A stretch of DNA of 64,000 nt from G963674835 sp963674835 (lineage in GTDB: Bacteria > Planctomycetota > Planctomycetia > Pirellulales > Thermoguttaceae). The DNA lies in NCBI GenBank assembly GCA_963674835.2, contig CAXXKC010000003.1, forward strand, positions 868,001-932,000. The letters are read 5' to 3'. The notes under the pieces were generated by a model. It searched no databases. It had not been told where the DNA came from and saw nothing but the letters and a program-made list of their open reading frames with translations. Position numbers and translations under genes: made by a program. Shown in pieces: positions 62,649-64,000 of this stretch (its first letter is position 1; each line of letters opens with the position of its first letter).

Positions 62649-63434
62649 TCATTCCCACGCCACGGTCACCGGCTCGCCGATCTGAATCCCCAGGCGAGCC
62701 GCGGCGTTGTCGCCCACGACCGACAGCTCCAGCCGCCCGCTCGAGCCCACCACGGCCACCAGCGTCCCCTGCGGCTGCGAGGCGTACGTATTGAAGATGC
62801 CCCACGTTTCATAGATGTTGCAGATCACCCACGCGCGGTTGTCCGTCGGCCGGCCCGCCAACATCTCGTCGGTCACGTTCGTAATCAGGTTCCCGAACGA
62901 ATCGATCTCCAGTACCGACCCGACAATCCGATCCGGACCGATCCGCACGTCCGGCCACTCAAACTCGACCAGCCCTTCCAGCGGCGGCCCCAACTCCTCC
63001 GGGTCCACCCCCAGGCTCAAATGCGCGGCCACCGGCGCCATGATGTCGCGCCCGTGAAACGTGAACGACACCGGATGGTGCCAATACTCGGCGTTCTTCA
63101 GCCGAATCAGCCGCGATGGACTCGTCCGGCCGGCCACCAGACTCAACACGCCGTTGTCCGGCGCCACGTACCGCTGCTGCCCGATCTCCGCATACACGAT
63201 CGCCCGCGCCGTACCCACCCCCGGGTCAACCACCACCACGTGGATCGTTCCGCTTGGATACAGCTCCGTCACATCGCCCAGCACCACTGCCCCGTGCCGG
63301 ATGTCCTGCGCACGGATGTCGTGCGTAAGATCCACGATCGTGGCCCGGGGATTGATCGACAGGATCACCCCCTTCAACGCCGCCACGTACGGGCTCCCAC
63401 CGCCGAAATCGGTCGTCAGTGTGATTAGACTCAC
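62649..63434 (-). CDS. SAM hydroxide adenosyltransferase (DUF62 family)
   Basis: 261 residues. Hydrolyses SAM to adenosine and methionine. Family signatures: ITLTTDFG near the N-terminus, VVVVDPGVGTARAIV, FHGRDIMAPVAAHLS and EIDSFGNLITN. The related halogenating enzymes (fluorinase/chlorinase) lie in the same family, but this protein has the common DUF62 pattern. It starts at GTG 63434, overlapping the gatB stop by 4 bp (GTGA), so the two are translationally linked. Physiological role unclear. Confidence 0.93.
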   Translation of the reverse strand: MSLITLTTDFGGGSPYVAALKGVILSINPRATIVDLTHDIRAQDIRHGAVVLGDVTELYPSGTIHVVVVDPGVGTARAIVYAEIGQQRYVAPDNGVLSLVAGRTSPSRLIRLKNAEYWHHPVSFTFHGRDIMAPVAAHLSLGVDPEELGPPLEGLVEFEWPDVRIGPDRIVGSVLEIDSFGNLITNVTDEMLAGRPTDNRAWVICNIYETWGIFNTYASQPQGTLVAVVGSSGRLELSVVGDNAAARLGIQIGEPVTVAWE

Positions 63435-64000
63435 ATCTTCGCGATCAGTTCGAGGCACAGTTCTCGCACTCGCGTCGGGTTGACGTTCGGATTCCGCTTT
63501 TTCGCTTGGCCGATCAACGCGCCGATCCCCTTCGGCTTACCCTCCTTCACCTCCGCAACCACCTTCGGATTGGCCGCCAGCAGTTCCCGGCACAGATCCA
63601 CCACCTCCGCCTCGTCCACTTCCGCAATCCCCAGCGACTCCATCGCCTCCGCGACCGACTTGCCCGTGCCGACCATCTCGGCCAGCACCTCGCGTCCCCG
63701 GCTCGTCTCCAGCTTCCCGGCGCGCACGATCCCGATCAGCTCCGCCAGTTGCCTGGCGCCCACCGGGTAGTCGTCGATCGATTGCTGCATCTCGTTGAGC
63801 GTCCGCAACACGTCCTGTTGCACCCAGTTGCTCGCCGTCTTGCCGTCCCCCGTCGCGTCGGCCAACTCGATGTAATAGTCCACCAGCCGCCGCCCCTGGT
63901 TCACCAGCACGTCGCTGTCGTAGGGCGTAATGTCGTACGTCGTCTCCAGCCGCGTCCGCAACTCGGCCGGTCGCTCGCCCACCGACGCCCGCACCCGTTC
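63431..64000 (-). CDS. gatB: Aspartyl/glutamyl-tRNA amidotransferase subunit B (C-terminal part)
   Basis: The C-terminal 189 residues of GatB, part of the GatCAB complex that makes Gln-tRNA or Asn-tRNA by amidation. The tail domain (GatB/YqeY type) is clear: VQQDVLRTLNEMQ, QLAELIGIVRAGKLETSRGREVLAEM, KGIGALIGQAKKRNPNVNPTRVREL. The gene continues beyond the right edge. Its stop overlaps the start of the SAM hydroxide adenosyltransferase gene. Confidence 0.94.
   Translation of the reverse strand, partial: ERVRASVGERPAELRTRLETTYDITPYDSDVLVNQGRRLVDYYIELADATGDGKTASNWVQQDVLRTLNEMQQSIDDYPVGARQLAELIGIVRAGKLETSRGREVLAEMVGTGKSVAEAMESLGIAEVDEAEVVDLCRELLAANPKVVAEVKEGKPKGIGALIGQAKKRNPNVNPTRVRELCLELIAKM

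Noticed and set aside
62649..63434. Fluorinase or chlorinase
   Set aside because: Same fold family, but the visible motifs are those of the common SAM hydroxide adenosyltransferases and no halometabolite genes are nearby.

Overview
The window is high-GC chromosomal DNA from a bacterium of the phylum Planctomycetota, probably a Pirellulales-type lineage. This is inferred from gene content, not from a marker-gene comparison. The pointers are secreted five-bladed beta-propeller glycosidase-like proteins beside a Tat-exported Gfo/Idh oxidoreductase, a very long CcsA next to ResB (system II cytochrome c assembly), a helix-turn-helix protein with an acidic repeat region and a C-terminal membrane anchor, DUF21 proteins next to a tandem ABC-2 permease, and a MotA/TolQ-like channel protein with two large ExbD-like partners. 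Many starts are GTG or TTG. No tRNA, rRNA, CRISPR array, phage or complete insertion sequence was seen.

Layout. From 1 to 16.2 kb almost everything is on the minus strand: nusA (partial), a ketosynthase homologue lacking its catalytic cysteine, a secretin-like exported protein, the fatty-acid cluster rpmF-fabD-fabG-acpP-fabF, alaS, an HtrA-like protease, recA, thpR and a PfkB kinase. From 16.4 to 23.4 kb lies a carbohydrate block: two convergent propeller proteins, a clan GH-A hydrolase and a Gfo/Idh/MocA oxidoreductase. Then come glnS, gltX and a membrane protein (minus), followed on the plus strand by a methyltransferase, a fused ABC-2 permease and two overlapping DUF21/CBS genes. Next are a small conserved protein and a TPR lipoprotein (minus), an FHA-GAF-PP2C phosphatase (plus), a GH10-like protein without its acid/base residue (minus), purC and aroC (plus), an AsmA-like membrane protein (plus), and ccsA and resB (minus). 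The last part holds an OmpA-family protein, the HTH-membrane protein and a small exported protein (minus), queC-queD, an exported transglutaminase and the three-gene MotA/ExbD-like module (plus), and finally bioA, a SAM hydroxide adenosyltransferase and gatB (partial) on the minus strand.

How genes work together. rpmF through fabF form a promoter-led fatty-acid run without plsX or fabH. resB and ccsA supply haem and reductant for cytochrome c maturation. queC and queD belong to 7-deazaguanine synthesis. The 56.8-61.2 kb module looks like a proton-driven membrane machine of unknown purpose.

The intergenic DNA is unusually rich in dispersed hairpin repeats. At least six families occur. The most striking is a structured element of about 90 bp in ten copies that all point the same way. 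A 140-bp element with 17-bp perfect terminal inverted repeats has inserted into another repeat hairpin and is flanked by an 11-bp direct duplication. Several repeats supply or touch the stop codons of neighbouring genes. Good sigma70-type promoters (TTGnnn, 16-17 bp, TAnnnT) can be read upstream of nusA, rpmF, recA, the htrA-like gene and others.
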